Below the pieces are notes generated by a model, which had not been told where the DNA came from, made no database searches, and saw only the letters and a list, made by a program, of their open reading frames with translations. From assembly GCA_902550805.1 (NCBI GenBank), contig CACDAL010000009.1, positions 1-44,425 of the forward strand: DNA of 44,425 bases, read 5' to 3'. This DNA comes from an uncultured Pelagibacteraceae bacterium. GTDB lineage: Bacteria > Pseudomonadota > Alphaproteobacteria > Pelagibacterales > Pelagibacteraceae. Positions 25,228-35,244 of this stretch are shown one piece after another (positions within the stretch are counted from its first letter, which is position 1; every line of letters begins with the position of its first letter). The position numbers and the translations under genes are program-made.

Positions 25228-25677
25228 CTAAAATGGAATATCGTCATCTAAATCAGATTGATTTGATATATTGTTATCCTCATGAGTCTGTTTAGCATCT
25301 TGAGAAGCAATAGAATTTTGATTTCCCCCACCCAACATTGTCAAAGAAGAATTGTAACCTTGAATTAAAATTTCTGTAGAATATTTATCTTGGCCAGTTT
25401 GTTCATCTTTCCATTTTCTTGTAGATATTTGACCTTCAACGTATACTTGTGCACCCTTTTTAAGATACTGCTGAACTACGTTTACCAAACCTTCGTTGAA
25501 CACAACTATTCTATGCCATTCTGTTTTTTCTTTTTTTTCACCTGTATTTTTATCTTTCCAAGATTGACTAGTTGCAAGACTTAATCTGGCTACACTTTTG
25601 CCATTTACCATTTGCTTAATTTCTGGGTCAGCTCCTAAACGACCAATTAAAAGTACTTTATTTAAACTACCTGCCAT
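25228..25677 (-). CDS. ssb: Single-stranded DNA-binding protein
   Basis: SSB coats single-stranded DNA as a tetramer during replication, repair and recombination. The 149 residues consist of an OB fold (about 1-110, starting [21 protein letters not shown], with WHRIVVF and [15 protein letters not shown]), a short disordered linker, and the acidic tail DLDDDIPF that recruits partners such as RecG, Exo and polymerase subunits. It is followed 5 bp later by gyrA and is divergent to uvrA, a classic alphaproteobacterial pairing. Confidence 0.96.
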   Translation of the reverse strand: MAGSLNKVLLIGRLGADPEIKQMVNGKSVARLSLATSQSWKDKNTGEKKEKTEWHRIVVFNEGLVNVVQQYLKKGAQVYVEGQISTRKWKDEQTGQDKYSTEILIQGYNSSLTMLGGGNQNSIASQDAKQTHEDNNISNQSDLDDDIPF

Positions 25678-25759
25678 AATATTTTAATAATTTGATTTTT
25701 TTAAGTATAACACTATTTAACTTGAATATTAATTTTATTAATCTAAAGCAACAAAAATT

Positions 25760-28636
25760 ATGCTTAAAAAGATAGTTATTAAAGGTGCAAAAGAGCACAA
25801 TTTAAAGAATATTTCTCTAGAAATTCCAAAAGATAAATTTATTGTCATTACAGGCATATCAGGATCGGGAAAATCTTCATTAGCTTTTGATACTATCTAC
25901 GCTGAAGGACAAAGAAGATACGTGGAAAGTCTATCTGCTTATGCAAGACAATTTCTTGATAAAATGAAAAAACCTAAAGTTGATTTAATTGAAGGTCTAA
26001 GTCCCGCTATTTCAATTGAACAAAAAAATACATCTAAAAATCCTAGATCAACAGTAGCTACAGTAACCGAAATATATGATTATATGAGAGTTTTGTTTTC
26101 TAGAGCAGGAATACCATATTCTCCCTTCACCGGAAAACCAATTGAATCCCAAACTATAAGTCAAATTGTAGATAAAATTAAAGAATTACCAAAAAAATCT
26201 ACAATATACATATATTCACCGGTAGTTCGAGGTAGAAAAGGAGAATATAAAAAAGATATTATAAATTATAAAAAAAGAGGATTTAGAAAAATTAAAATAG
26301 ATAATGAAATTTTTGATATCGATAAAGTTCCAGATTTAAATAAAAAAATTAAACACGATATTTCAATTTTAGTTGATAGAATTATTATTAATTCGTCTTT
26401 AGGAAATAGATTGGCTGAAAGTGTTGAAATGGCAGTAAATTTATCTAATGGTTTAGTATATGTTGAGCATGAAAACGAAACACTTCCAAAGAAATTTAGA
26501 AAAATTGAAACATTAATATTTTCAACAAAATTTGCTTGTCCTGAAAGCGGTTTTACAATTGAAGAAATTGAACCAAGATTATTCTCATTTAATAGTCCTT
26601 ATGGAGCTTGTGAAGATTGCGAAGGCATTGGAATAAAATTGAATGTAGACCCTAAATTAGTCATTCCTAATGAAAAAAAATCTATTTCTGATGGTGCTAT
26701 AGAGCCATGGTCAAAATCTTCAACTTTATATTATGCTCAAACATTATCTTCTTTATCAAAACATTATCAATTTTCGCTTAATGACAAATGGTCAAAACTA
26801 CCAAATAATATAAAAGATATAATTTTATATGGTTCGGACGATGAAGAAATAAAATTTTATTATGATGATGGATATGAAAAATATTCTCACAAAAAAACTT
26901 TTGAAGGAGTAATAAATAATTTGGAAAGAAGATATCTTGAAACAGATAGTGATTGGAAAAGAGAAGAAATATCACAATATCAATCTGATACAAAATGTGA
27001 AAGGTGCAAAGGTTTTAGATTAAAAGACGAAGCATTATGCATTAAAATAAATGAATTAAATATTAGCGAAGTAACCGAAAAATCAATAACTGAAGCTAAA
27101 ATATGGTTTGAAAATTTAGAAAAAAAATTGAATAAAAAACAAATAAAAATTGCTCAACATATATTGAAAGAAATAAATGAAAGATTAAATTTTTTGTTAA
27201 ATGTAGGACTTGATTATTTAACTTTATCTAGAGAGTCCGGAACACTTTCAGGAGGAGAGGCTCAAAGAATAAGGTTAGCTTCTCAAATTGGATCTGGCTT
27301 AACTGGAGTTTTGTATGTGCTAGATGAACCATCAATAGGTCTTCATCAAAAGGATAATATTAAATTAATAGAAGCATTAAAGAGGTTAAGAGATCTTGGT
27401 AATACAGTAATTGTAGTTGAGCATGATACAGAAACAATGGAAAAAGCTGATCATATCATAGATTTAGGACCAGAAGCGGGAAATAAAGGTGGTGAAATTG
27501 TTTTTGAAGGATCTTTTGAAGAAATTTTAAATAACGATAAAAGTATTACAGGAAAATACCTGTCAAATAGAAATTTTATTCCAATTCCTAAAAATAGAAA
27601 ATTGGCTAAAAATGGAAGATTTTTAGAAATTACTGGTGCGACTGGAAATAATTTGAAAAATGTAAATCTAAAAATACCATTTGGTAGCTTTACTTGCGTA
27701 ACAGGAGTATCAGGAAGTGGAAAATCAACATTAATTCTTCAAACATTGTATAATGCATTAAATCTTACATTGAATAATAACAAGTCTAGAAAAATTCCAA
27801 AACCATTTAAAGGCTTTAAAGGTATAGAATTAATGGATAAAGTTATTGATATAGATCAATCTCCAATAGGAAGAACTCCTAGATCAAATCCAGCCACCTA
27901 TACAGGAGCGTTTGGTCCAATAAGAGACTGGTACACAAATTTACCAGAGTCAAAAAGTCGCGGATATAAACCTGGCAGATTTTCATTTAATGTTAAAGGT
28001 GGAAGATGTGAAGCTTGTGAAGGAGATGGTGTAATAACTTATGAAATGCATTTTTTACCAGATGTATATATCACTTGTGATGAATGCAAAGGAAGCAGAT
28101 ATAATAGAGAAACTCTAGAAATTAAATTTAAAAATAAAAGCATTGCAGAAGTTTTAGATATGACAGTAGATGAAGGATGTGATTTTTTTGAAAATATATC
28201 AAATATAAGAAACAAACTTTTAACTCTTAAAAAAGTTGGTTTAGGTTATATAAAAATTGGACAACAAGCCACAACTCTATCTGGTGGAGAGGCACAACGA
28301 ATCAAATTAGCAAAAGAACTTTCAAAAAGATCTACTGGCAGAACTATGTATATTTTAGATGAGCCTACAACAGGTTTACATCAACACGACATTAAAAAAT
28401 TACTTGAAATTTTACATACTTTTGTTGCCACAGGAAATACCGTTGTAGTTATAGAACATAATCTAGATGTTATAAAAACAGCTGATTACATTATAGATAT
28501 GGGCCCAGAAGGCGGTATAAAAGGAGGTCAAATTATAGGTGAAGGAAAACCCGAACAAATTTGTGAGCTAAAAGAAAGTTATACTGGTATTTATTTAAAA
28601 AAATTAATTAACTCAAAATTTAAAAAAATTGCTTAA
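25760..28636 (+). CDS. uvrA: UvrABC excinuclease subunit A
   Basis: UvrA is the ABC-type ATPase dimer that finds bulky DNA damage in nucleotide excision repair. The 958 residues contain two nucleotide-binding modules: Walker [13 protein letters not shown] (about 31-42) and [12 protein letters not shown] (about 651-662), each with its LSGGEAQRI signature and a Walker B ([20 protein letters not shown]). The second zinc finger (CEACEGDG...CDECKG) is complete. The first reads CPESG...CEDCEG, with Ser in place of its second cysteine, a change I believe is common among alphaproteobacteria. No SOS-type LexA box (GTTC-N7-GTTC) is visible in the 82 bp between ssb and uvrA. Confidence 0.97.
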   Translation: MLKKIVIKGAKEHNLKNISLEIPKDKFIVITGISGSGKSSLAFDTIYAEGQRRYVESLSAYARQFLDKMKKPKVDLIEGLSPAISIEQKNTSKNPRSTVATVTEIYDYMRVLFSRAGIPYSPFTGKPIESQTISQIVDKIKELPKKSTIYIYSPVVRGRKGEYKKDIINYKKRGFRKIKIDNEIFDIDKVPDLNKKIKHDISILVDRIIINSSLGNRLAESVEMAVNLSNGLVYVEHENETLPKKFRKIETLIFSTKFACPESGFTIEEIEPRLFSFNSPYGACEDCEGIGIKLNVDPKLVIPNEKKSISDGAIEPWSKSSTLYYAQTLSSLSKHYQFSLNDKWSKLPNNIKDIILYGSDDEEIKFYYDDGYEKYSHKKTFEGVINNLERRYLETDSDWKREEISQYQSDTKCERCKGFRLKDEALCIKINELNISEVTEKSITEAKIWFENLEKKLNKKQIKIAQHILKEINERLNFLLNVGLDYLTLSRESGTLSGGEAQRIRLASQIGSGLTGVLYVLDEPSIGLHQKDNIKLIEALKRLRDLGNTVIVVEHDTETMEKADHIIDLGPEAGNKGGEIVFEGSFEEILNNDKSITGKYLSNRNFIPIPKNRKLAKNGRFLEITGATGNNLKNVNLKIPFGSFTCVTGVSGSGKSTLILQTLYNALNLTLNNNKSRKIPKPFKGFKGIELMDKVIDIDQSPIGRTPRSNPATYTGAFGPIRDWYTNLPESKSRGYKPGRFSFNVKGGRCEACEGDGVITYEMHFLPDVYITCDECKGSRYNRETLEIKFKNKSIAEVLDMTVDEGCDFFENISNIRNKLLTLKKVGLGYIKIGQQATTLSGGEAQRIKLAKELSKRSTGRTMYILDEPTTGLHQHDIKKLLEILHTFVATGNTVVVIEHNLDVIKTADYIIDMGPEGGIKGGQIIGEGKPEQICELKESYTGIYLKKLINSKFKKIA

Positions 28637-28654
28637 AATTATAAATTAATAGTA

Positions 28655-28660
28655 TATAAT
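28655..28660 (+). promoter_or_regulatory. -10 box TATAAT just upstream of the PuuD-like gene
   Basis: A perfect TATAAT ends six bases before the ATG at 28667. Transcription would start at or next to the A of the start codon, giving a leaderless mRNA. No clear -35 box is seen. Confidence 0.4.
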
Positions 28661-28666
28661 AAATTT

Positions 28667-29269
28667 ATGAGCAACATTCTGCAGTCACTTTCTAAAACAA
28701 TACATTTCTCAATAGGCTTAACAATATTATTATTTTTAGGATTATTTTTTGATAACGGTGGTTTTGATTTTGATAGATTGTTTTGGAGTTGGTTATTTCG
28801 ATATATTCATGTGATTGTTGGTATAATGTGGATTGGCTTACTATGGTATTTTAATTTCGTTCAAATACCTAATATGCCAAAAATTCCAGATGAGCAAAAA
28901 CCAGCAATTGGAAAAATAATTGCACCTTCTGCTCTATTTTGGTTTAGATGGGCTGCTTTTTTTACAATATTATCTGGATTGATATTATCATGGATAAATG
29001 GATATCTTCATGAAGCTATGACTTTAGGAATTGGATCAGGCGGTGGAAAAAATACAGCAATAGGTATAGGCATGTGGCTTGGAATTATAATGGCTTTCAA
29101 TGTTTGGTTTATTATTTGGCCAAATCAGAAAAAAGCTTTGGGTATAATAGAAGTTGAAGCAGATATAAAAGCAAAATCAGCAAGAACAGCAATGTTATAT
29201 TCTAGAACCAATACCCTTCTGTCTTTGCCGATGTTGCTTTCTATGGTATCTGCTCAAAATTTATATTAG
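28667..29269 (+). CDS. PuuD-like (urate hydroxylase N-terminal) membrane protein
   Basis: The 200-residue protein matches the membrane domain found at the N terminus of PuuD, a urate-oxidising membrane enzyme: RYIHVIVGIMWIGLLWYFNF, FRWAAFFTILSGLIL, GMWLGIIMAFNVWFIIWPNQKKAL, and the C-terminal SRTNTLLSLPMLLSM. About five membrane helices are predicted, with conserved histidines and Trp residues. Full PuuD proteins are about twice as long and end in a cytochrome c domain, which is absent here. The role may therefore be different; urate oxidation is not established. TATAAT lies 7 bp before the ATG, implying a leaderless mRNA. It overlaps the convergent secF by 4 bp. Confidence 0.82.
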   Translation: MSNILQSLSKTIHFSIGLTILLFLGLFFDNGGFDFDRLFWSWLFRYIHVIVGIMWIGLLWYFNFVQIPNMPKIPDEQKPAIGKIIAPSALFWFRWAAFFTILSGLILSWINGYLHEAMTLGIGSGGGKNTAIGIGMWLGIIMAFNVWFIIWPNQKKALGIIEVEADIKAKSARTAMLYSRTNTLLSLPMLLSMVSAQNLY

Positions 29270-30159
29270 TTTTTATCTTCTTTAATTATTGTTCTCTGAC
29301 TGACTTTAAGCAAAACCAATATAGGATTAGCTATATAAATAGAAGAATAAGTTCCAAAAATAACTCCCAATATCATTGCTAAAGAAAAACCTTTTAAAAC
29401 TTCACCTCCAAATAAATAAATTGAAAATAATGCTAACAAAGTTGTAACAGAAGTTATTATGGTTCTTGATAAAGTTTCATTAATTGAAATATTAGTTAAT
29501 TCGAAAATTTTAATATCTGAATATTTTTTTAGATTTTCTCTAACTCTATCAAAAATTACAACTGTATCATTCATTGAGTAACCGACTATAGTTAAAACTG
29601 CAGCAACAATAGATAAATTTATCTCTAAAGAAAATATAGAAAATATACCAAGAGTAATAATTACATCATGAAATAAAGCTAAAATTGCACCTAAACTAAA
29701 TTGCCATTCAAATCTAATCCATATATATACAAGCATAGCAGTTAAAGAAACTAATATTGCAATAATACCTGATTTTAATAATTCAGAACTTACTTTAGGA
29801 CCAACATTTTCAACTCTTCTGAAATCAACATTTCCAATTGAATTAGATATTTTATTTTTTAAATTTTCTATAAAATCTGGATCATTAGAACTTTGTTTTT
29901 CAAATTTAACAATAAAATCAGTATTGTTACCAAATTTTTTAACCGAAACATCACCTAAATTCATTTGATTAAAACTATCTCTAATAATTGTTATATTGTT
30001 TGATTTTATATCGGTTCTTAATTCAATTAAAGTTCCACCTTTGAAATCAACACCATAATTCAATCCTTTAAAAAGTAGAAATATTAAAGATAGAATAATT
30101 AATATAATAGATAGAATATTAAATTTTTTGTAAAATCTATTGAAAGATACACTTGTCAT
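29266..30159 (-). CDS. secF: Protein translocase subunit SecF
   Basis: SecF works with SecD in the SecYEG translocon, using the proton gradient to pull exported proteins into the periplasm. The 297 residues show a first membrane helix, the periplasmic domain with FKGGTLIELR (about 40-49), and the five C-terminal helices with VGYSMNDTVVIFDRVRENLKK (about 192-212), an RND-like conserved region. It directly abuts the end of secD without a gap and overlaps the convergent PuuD-like gene by 4 bp. Confidence 0.96.
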   Translation of the reverse strand: MTSVSFNRFYKKFNILSIILIILSLIFLLFKGLNYGVDFKGGTLIELRTDIKSNNITIIRDSFNQMNLGDVSVKKFGNNTDFIVKFEKQSSNDPDFIENLKNKISNSIGNVDFRRVENVGPKVSSELLKSGIIAILVSLTAMLVYIWIRFEWQFSLGAILALFHDVIITLGIFSIFSLEINLSIVAAVLTIVGYSMNDTVVIFDRVRENLKKYSDIKIFELTNISINETLSRTIITSVTTLLALFSIYLFGGEVLKGFSLAMILGVIFGTYSSIYIANPILVLLKVSQRTIIKEDKN

Positions 30160-31713
30160 TTAAATAATTTTTTCTCTGTTTTTGTTTTTAACTACGTAAA
30201 AAGAAGTAAATAATCTTGCTATAAAATAAACTGAAAATAAAGTGGTAATTATTCCTACACCTAATGTTAATGAAAAACCTTTTATAGGACCAGATCCCAT
30301 AAAAAATAATATAAATGCTGCAATTAATGTAGTTACATTAGCATCAAGAATTGTTGTTCTTGATTTAGTATAACCTGAATCAAAAGCAACTATAGAATTT
30401 TTTTCTTTTTTAATTTCTTCTTTAATTCTCTCAAATATTAATACATTGGCATCAACAGCCATACCTACAGTTAGTATTATTCCCGCAATTCCAGGTAATG
30501 TTAAGGTCGCTTCAAATAAAGTCAATACTCCAATGAGCAAAAATAAATTTGTTAATAAAGCAAAATTGGCTATAACACCAAAAATTTTGTATTTATAAGT
30601 CATAAAAAAAACAACTAAAATAAAACCTATTATTAAAGATAAAATACCGGCATCAATAGAATCTTGACCTAAATCAGGACCTACTGTTCTTTCTTCAATA
30701 ATAGCTAAAGGAGCAGGCAATGCACCAGATCTCAGTAACAAAGCTAGATCCGTAGCTGACTGAAAAGTAAAATTACCTGAAATTTGACCAGAACCGCCAA
30801 TTATAGCCTCTCTCACTGTAGGAGCGCTAATAATTTTACCATCTAAAATTATAGCTAATCTTTTTCCAACACCTGAACTGGTTGCTTTCCCAAATTTTTT
30901 TGCACCAACTCTATCTAAACTAAATGAAACAACGGTTTCATTGGTTTGAGAATTCATTGTTGGCTTAGCATCAACCAAGTTGTCACCGCTCAATACTATA
31001 CGTTTACTTACTATTGCCTCTTCCACTCCATCTTCAAATTTAATTATTTCTGTTCCAAATGATTGCTCAGAATTTTGCGTTATAAATTGAAATGTAAGAT
31101 TTGCTGTTTTTCCTAATAAAGCTTTAATTCTGCCAGGATTATCAAGTCCCGGTAATTCAACTAAAATTCTGTCATTACCTCTTTTAAGAATATTTGGTTC
31201 GTTTGTTCCAATTTCATCAACTCTTCTTCTTACAATTTCAATAGCTTGATCAAGTGAAGAGTTTTTTAATAGAATTAAACCATATCTAGAAAAAGAAAGT
31301 TTAAAAACATTATTCTCTTCTAAAAAATCAAATTGATGTGATTTAAATTGATTAAAATAAGGATTAATTTCACTGTCATCATCATCAAGTATACTTTTAA
31401 TTTTTTCAACATCTTCATAGTTTCCTTCAAAAACTATATGGTTTTTATCTAAAGAAAAATTTTTTAAAATTACTTTTTTATCTTTAAAATATTTTTTAAA
31501 TTCCAAAATTTTACTTTGAAGTTTTTGAGTAATAACTGGTTTATTGTCAATCTCCAGTAATAAATAAGACCCGCCTTGCAGATCTAAACCTAAGTTAATT
31601 TTTTTTGAAAAAAAATTATCATCAAATTTAATAAAATTTGATAATGCAAAATAAGAAAAAATAAGAGTGAATAAAAAAACTAAAATAATTCTTATTTTGG
31701 AAAAGTATAACAC
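30160..31713 (-). CDS. secD: Protein translocase subunit SecD
   Basis: The 517-residue partner of SecF has an N-terminal helix followed by GLDLQGGSYLLLEID (about 42-56), the large P1 periplasmic domain, and IVRRRVDEIGTNEPNILKRG. The RND-like membrane bundle includes VGMAVDANVLIFERIKEE, whose aspartate carries protons. The first periplasmic domain has a Lys/Asp-rich insert typical of AT-rich lineages. Order yajC-secD-secF is standard, with 12 bp after yajC. Confidence 0.96.
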   Translation of the reverse strand: MLYFSKIRIILVFLFTLIFSYFALSNFIKFDDNFFSKKINLGLDLQGGSYLLLEIDNKPVITQKLQSKILEFKKYFKDKKVILKNFSLDKNHIVFEGNYEDVEKIKSILDDDDSEINPYFNQFKSHQFDFLEENNVFKLSFSRYGLILLKNSSLDQAIEIVRRRVDEIGTNEPNILKRGNDRILVELPGLDNPGRIKALLGKTANLTFQFITQNSEQSFGTEIIKFEDGVEEAIVSKRIVLSGDNLVDAKPTMNSQTNETVVSFSLDRVGAKKFGKATSSGVGKRLAIILDGKIISAPTVREAIIGGSGQISGNFTFQSATDLALLLRSGALPAPLAIIEERTVGPDLGQDSIDAGILSLIIGFILVVFFMTYKYKIFGVIANFALLTNLFLLIGVLTLFEATLTLPGIAGIILTVGMAVDANVLIFERIKEEIKKEKNSIVAFDSGYTKSRTTILDANVTTLIAAFILFFMGSGPIKGFSLTLGVGIITTLFSVYFIARLFTSFYVVKNKNREKII

Positions 31714-31725
31714 TTTAATATAATG

Positions 31726-32010
31726 TTATTTTTTTGTTTCAGCTGAAGTAACTAAACCTTGAATTCCTGTAGATCTGATAATTTCAACATTTACATTTTC
31801 TGAAATTTTAATTTCTACTTTTTCATTATCAATTATTCTTTCAACAACTCCAACAATACCTCCAGATGTAATTACTTTGTCACCTCTTTTTAAGGCTTCC
31901 ACCATAGCTTTATGGTCTTTGACTTTTTTTTGTTGAGGTCTTATCAAAAAGAAATAAAAAATTACAAAAATTAAAATTAAAGGTATAAATTGACCTATTC
32001 CAGCATCCAT
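31726..32010 (-). CDS. yajC: Preprotein translocase subunit YajC
   Basis: YajC is a small partner of the SecDF complex. The 94-residue protein has one membrane helix (about 6-23, IPLILIFVIFYFFLIRPQQK) ending in the conserved RPQQKK, then a cytosolic SH3-like part with LKRGDKVITSGGIVGVV. It is the first gene of yajC-secD-secF; the promoter should lie in the 56 bp behind serS. Confidence 0.95.
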   Translation of the reverse strand: MDAGIGQFIPLILIFVIFYFFLIRPQQKKVKDHKAMVEALKRGDKVITSGGIVGVVERIIDNEKVEIKISENVNVEIIRSTGIQGLVTSAETKK

Positions 32011-32066
32011 ATTAATATCTCTATAAGTTAAGATTATTTATACTATCTAATTTTTAAAGACAACTC

Positions 32067-33326
32067 TTAATTGACAGATATTTTATCAATATTTCCCATA
32101 TAAGGTTTTAATGGGTCGGGTATAATAATTGAACCGTCTTCATTTTGATAATTTTCTAAAATAGCTATCAGTGTTCTTCCTACTGCCAAACCACTTCCAT
32201 TCAAAGTACCAACAAAATTACTGTCTTTGTTTTTATTTTTATATCTAGCTTTCATACGCCTTGCTTGAAAAGTACCACATGAAGAACAACTAGATATTTC
32301 TCTATATTTATTTTCTGAAGGTAGCCATACTTCGATATCGTAAGTTTTTTCTGCACTAAATCCCATATCACCTGTGCTTAAAATTATTTTTCTATAAGGA
32401 AGTTTTAGTTTATCTAAAATCATTGTTGCGCAATTCGTCATTCTTTCCAATTCATCTTTGCAATTACTATTTTCTACAATACTTACTAGTTCAACTTTGT
32501 AAAATTGATGCTGCCTAATCATTCCCTTTGTATCTTTTCCATAACTACCGGCTTCTTTTCTAAAACAAGGAGTTGAAGCAACAAGTCTCATTGGTAGGGA
32601 TTTTAAATCAACAATTTGATTCTTAACCATATTTGTTAATATAACTTCAGCAGTAGGTATAAGAAATTTTCTATCACTTTTAGCATCAATTTTAATTTCA
32701 AATTGATCATTTTCAAATTTTGGCAATTGGCCTGTTCCATACATAGTATCGTCAGTTGCCATTAGAGGAGGTGAAATTTCAGTATATCCATTTAATTGAG
32801 TATGCGTATCAATCATAAAATTTGATATTGCTCTTTCTAAAGCAGCTAGTTTACCTTTAACAAAAACAAATCTTGAACCAGTAGTTTTTGTAGCCAGATC
32901 AAAATCTAGCATATTTAATTTTTCACCTATTTCATAATGAGACAAGGGTTTAAAACTAAAATTTTTTATGTCCCCATGTTTTGATAATATTTTATTAAAA
33001 TTTTCATCTTTGCCTACCGGAACATCTTTTAAAGGAATATTAGGTATTGAAGATAATATTTCATTAAGTTTTTGATTAACTAGATTTTGATTATTATTTA
33101 TGACTTCTATATTTGATGAAATTTCTTTAGATTTTGAAAATAAACTTTTATCTTTTAATTTTGAAATTTTCTTTTTTTCCATTTCAAGAATTTCTTTTTC
33201 TTGAATTAATTTTCTATTTTCTTTATCCAAATCCAATAATGAATCTAAATCAAAATTTACATTTCTAGATTTCATTATTTTTTTAAATTCTTCAAAATTC
33301 TCTCTTATCACTTTAATATTATGCAT
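32067..33326 (-). CDS. serS: Seryl-tRNA synthetase
   Basis: This class II synthetase charges tRNA-Ser (and tRNA-Sec where present). The 419 residues begin with the long antiparallel coiled-coil arm (about 25-100) that grips the tRNA variable arm. Then come the catalytic motifs: motif 2 region LPMRLVASTPCFRKEAGSYGKDTKGMIRQHQF and motif 3 NGSGLAVGRTLIAILENYQ. It overlaps the end of tatC by 8 bp, completing the scpA-scpB-tatA-tatB-tatC-serS run typical of alphaproteobacteria. Confidence 0.97.
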   Translation of the reverse strand: MHNIKVIRENFEEFKKIMKSRNVNFDLDSLLDLDKENRKLIQEKEILEMEKKKISKLKDKSLFSKSKEISSNIEVINNNQNLVNQKLNEILSSIPNIPLKDVPVGKDENFNKILSKHGDIKNFSFKPLSHYEIGEKLNMLDFDLATKTTGSRFVFVKGKLAALERAISNFMIDTHTQLNGYTEISPPLMATDDTMYGTGQLPKFENDQFEIKIDAKSDRKFLIPTAEVILTNMVKNQIVDLKSLPMRLVASTPCFRKEAGSYGKDTKGMIRQHQFYKVELVSIVENSNCKDELERMTNCATMILDKLKLPYRKIILSTGDMGFSAEKTYDIEVWLPSENKYREISSCSSCGTFQARRMKARYKNKNKDSNFVGTLNGSGLAVGRTLIAILENYQNEDGSIIIPDPLKPYMGNIDKISVN

Positions 33327-34086
33327 TATTTTTTTCTTGTTTATTTTCTATTATTTTTACTGAAATAATTGACAATTCATATAAAATTAATAATGGTACA
33401 GCTAAACCAATTTGCGTAATTGGATCTGGCGGTGTTAAAATGGCAGCACACGCAAAAATAATTACCACGACATATTTACGTCTTTCTTTTAAAAATGTTG
33501 AGTTTATCACACCAATTCGTGCTAATAAACTTAATACTACAGGTAATTGAAAACTCAGTCCAAAAGCAAATATTAATTTCATCACCAAAGACAAATATTC
33601 ATTAACTTTAGCTTCTAGTTGAATAGGTAAATTTGTATTTATACCAATGCTTTCAAAAGATAAAAAAAATTTTATTGCTAAAGGCATTATTAAATAATAA
33701 ACAAGCATTCCTCCTAATAAAAATAAAATTGGTGTTATTGCTAAATAAGGCAATATTGCTTTTTTTTCATGTAAATATAAACCTGGAGCAATAAATTTCC
33801 AGATTTGAATTAGTATGAATGGACTAGTAATAAAAAAAGAAGCAAAAAATGCTACCTTAAGATATGTAAGAAAAGTTTCTTGTAATGCTGTAAATATTAA
33901 TCTTCTATTTACATCATCATTTTTTACTGCTTCAGCGTATGGTTCAACTAAAAAACCATAAATATATTCTGAAAAATAGTAGCAAATAACAAATAAAATA
34001 GCTAAAAATATTAATGAGTGAATTAATCTGCTTCTTAGTTCAACCAAATGACTGACAAAACCTATTTCTTTATCTTTATTTATCAT
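33319..34086 (-). CDS. tatC: Sec-independent translocase subunit TatC
   Basis: TatC is the receptor for twin-arginine signal peptides, exporting folded proteins. The 255 residues have six membrane helices and the conserved N-terminal cytosolic FVSHLVELRSRLIHSL (with the E residue that binds the signal), FFASFFITSPFILIQIWKFIAPGLY, and ILTPPDPITQ near the last helices. It overlaps tatB by 11 bp and serS by 8 bp. Confidence 0.97.
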   Translation of the reverse strand: MINKDKEIGFVSHLVELRSRLIHSLIFLAILFVICYYFSEYIYGFLVEPYAEAVKNDDVNRRLIFTALQETFLTYLKVAFFASFFITSPFILIQIWKFIAPGLYLHEKKAILPYLAITPILFLLGGMLVYYLIMPLAIKFFLSFESIGINTNLPIQLEAKVNEYLSLVMKLIFAFGLSFQLPVVLSLLARIGVINSTFLKERRKYVVVIIFACAAILTPPDPITQIGLAVPLLILYELSIISVKIIENKQEKNNA

Positions 34087-34306
34087 TTACTTCATTTTTA
34101 TTTTCATTATTCAGATTTTCAACTTCAGTGTTGTCAGTTTCGTTAGTAATATCTTTGACTTGAGTTTGAACATCGCTTATGTATCTTTTAATTGAACCAA
34201 TCCAAGTTCCAATTTTTTTTAACATAATTGGAAAATCTTTAGGACCTACAACTAAGATTGCAATAGTTACTACAATTAAAATTTCTAGCCAGCCAATTTG
34301 TGGCAT
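34076..34306 (-). CDS. tatB: Sec-independent translocase subunit TatB
   Basis: TatB pairs with TatC in the signal-peptide receptor complex. The 76-residue protein has the single N-terminal helix (GWLEILIVVTIAILVVGPKD) with a Glu at position 8, the hinge GPKD, then an amphipathic helix and an acidic Asn/Glu-rich tail. It is short for TatB, but position between tatA and tatC and the helix sequence settle the call. Confidence 0.92.
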   Translation of the reverse strand: MPQIGWLEILIVVTIAILVVGPKDFPIMLKKIGTWIGSIKRYISDVQTQVKDITNETDNTEVENLNNENKNEVNDK

Positions 34307-34309
34307 TGG

Positions 34310-34507
34310 TTAATCTTTATTATTAGAATCTTTATTTTCTGAAATATTTTTTGGCTCATTATCATCAGCAATATCTGTGGACATGCCCTTTTTAAAACTT
34401 TTTATTCCTTTAGCTACATCTCCCATCAAACTTGATATTTTTCCTCTTCCAAAAAGTAAGACGACCAAGATAACTACAATTGCGATTTGCCAAAATCCTA
34501 TACTCAT
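34310..34507 (-). CDS. tatA: Sec-independent translocase subunit TatA
   Basis: TatA multimers form the size-variable passage of the Tat system. The 65 residues have the typical short helix ([19 protein letters not shown]), the FGRGK hinge, the amphipathic helix ([19 protein letters not shown]) and a charged tail. It is followed by tatB after 3 bp. Confidence 0.95.
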   Translation of the reverse strand: MSIGFWQIAIVVILVVLLFGRGKISSLMGDVAKGIKSFKKGMSTDIADDNEPKNISENKDSNNKD

Positions 34508-34551
34508 TAATTATATATATCCTTAATAATCTATTTTTAAAAGTAACTTTT

Positions 34552-35244
34552 TTACTCTTTATCTTCAGTTTTAAGAGTACCACTTAACATTTCATCTATA
34601 TTTGAATAAATATTTTCTTTTTTGTCTTCTTGCTTTTCTTTATAAAATTTTCCAGTACCAAATATAGATGAATCTATGCTTGAATTATCTATTAAACCAG
34701 CGCTTCCAAGTTCATCAACTGTAGGTAAATCTGATAATTTTTTAAGACTGAAATGACTTAAAAAATCATCAGTAGTACCATATTGAATTGGTTTACCAGG
34801 AACTTCTTTTCTTCCAAGTGGTCTTACCCAATTTAATTCCATAAGTATCTCAATTGTATTAGTTCCAAAAGCAACACCTCTAATTTCTTCAATCTCAGCT
34901 CTAGTGACTGGTTGATTATAAACAATAATAGATAATGTTTCTATAGCTGCTTTTGACAATTTTCTTTCAACTGTTTTTTGTTGTGACATCAATGAAGATA
35001 AATTTTCTGAAGTTCTAAAAGACCATTTATTTGAAATACAAACTAGGTTAATTCCTCTGCTAGAATATGTATTTTGTAAATTTTTTAAAACAGTTGAAAC
35101 ATCACCTTTTTTTGAAATTTTTGATTCTATAGTTTCTACAGTCAAAGGTTCAGCTGCAGCAAATATTATAGCTTCTACCTCACGTTCAATTCCAGAAATT
35201 TTTCCTGGAAAATTAACTATATTATTTTTTTTAATTTTATTCAT
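34552..35244 (-). CDS. scpB: Segregation and condensation protein B
   Basis: ScpB forms the kleisin-associated part of the SMC-ScpAB complex that compacts and separates chromosomes. The 230 residues hold the two winged-helix domains: VEAIIFAAAEPLTVETIE (about 22-39) and LSKAAIETLSIIVYNQPVTRAEIEEIRG (about 94-121), then PGKPIQYGTTDDFLSHF. A long acidic tail follows. Its ATG overlaps the scpA stop by 4 bp (ATGA-type coupling), and tatA starts 44 bp downstream. Confidence 0.95.
   Translation of the reverse strand: MNKIKKNNIVNFPGKISGIEREVEAIIFAAAEPLTVETIESKISKKGDVSTVLKNLQNTYSSRGINLVCISNKWSFRTSENLSSLMSQQKTVERKLSKAAIETLSIIVYNQPVTRAEIEEIRGVAFGTNTIEILMELNWVRPLGRKEVPGKPIQYGTTDDFLSHFSLKKLSDLPTVDELGSAGLIDNSSIDSSIFGTGKFYKEKQEDKKENIYSNIDEMLSGTLKTEDKE

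Noticed and set aside
25678..25759. Possible SOS operator between ssb and uvrA
   Set aside because: No GTTC-N7-GTTC or similar LexA motif is visible; the spacer is simple AT-rich DNA.
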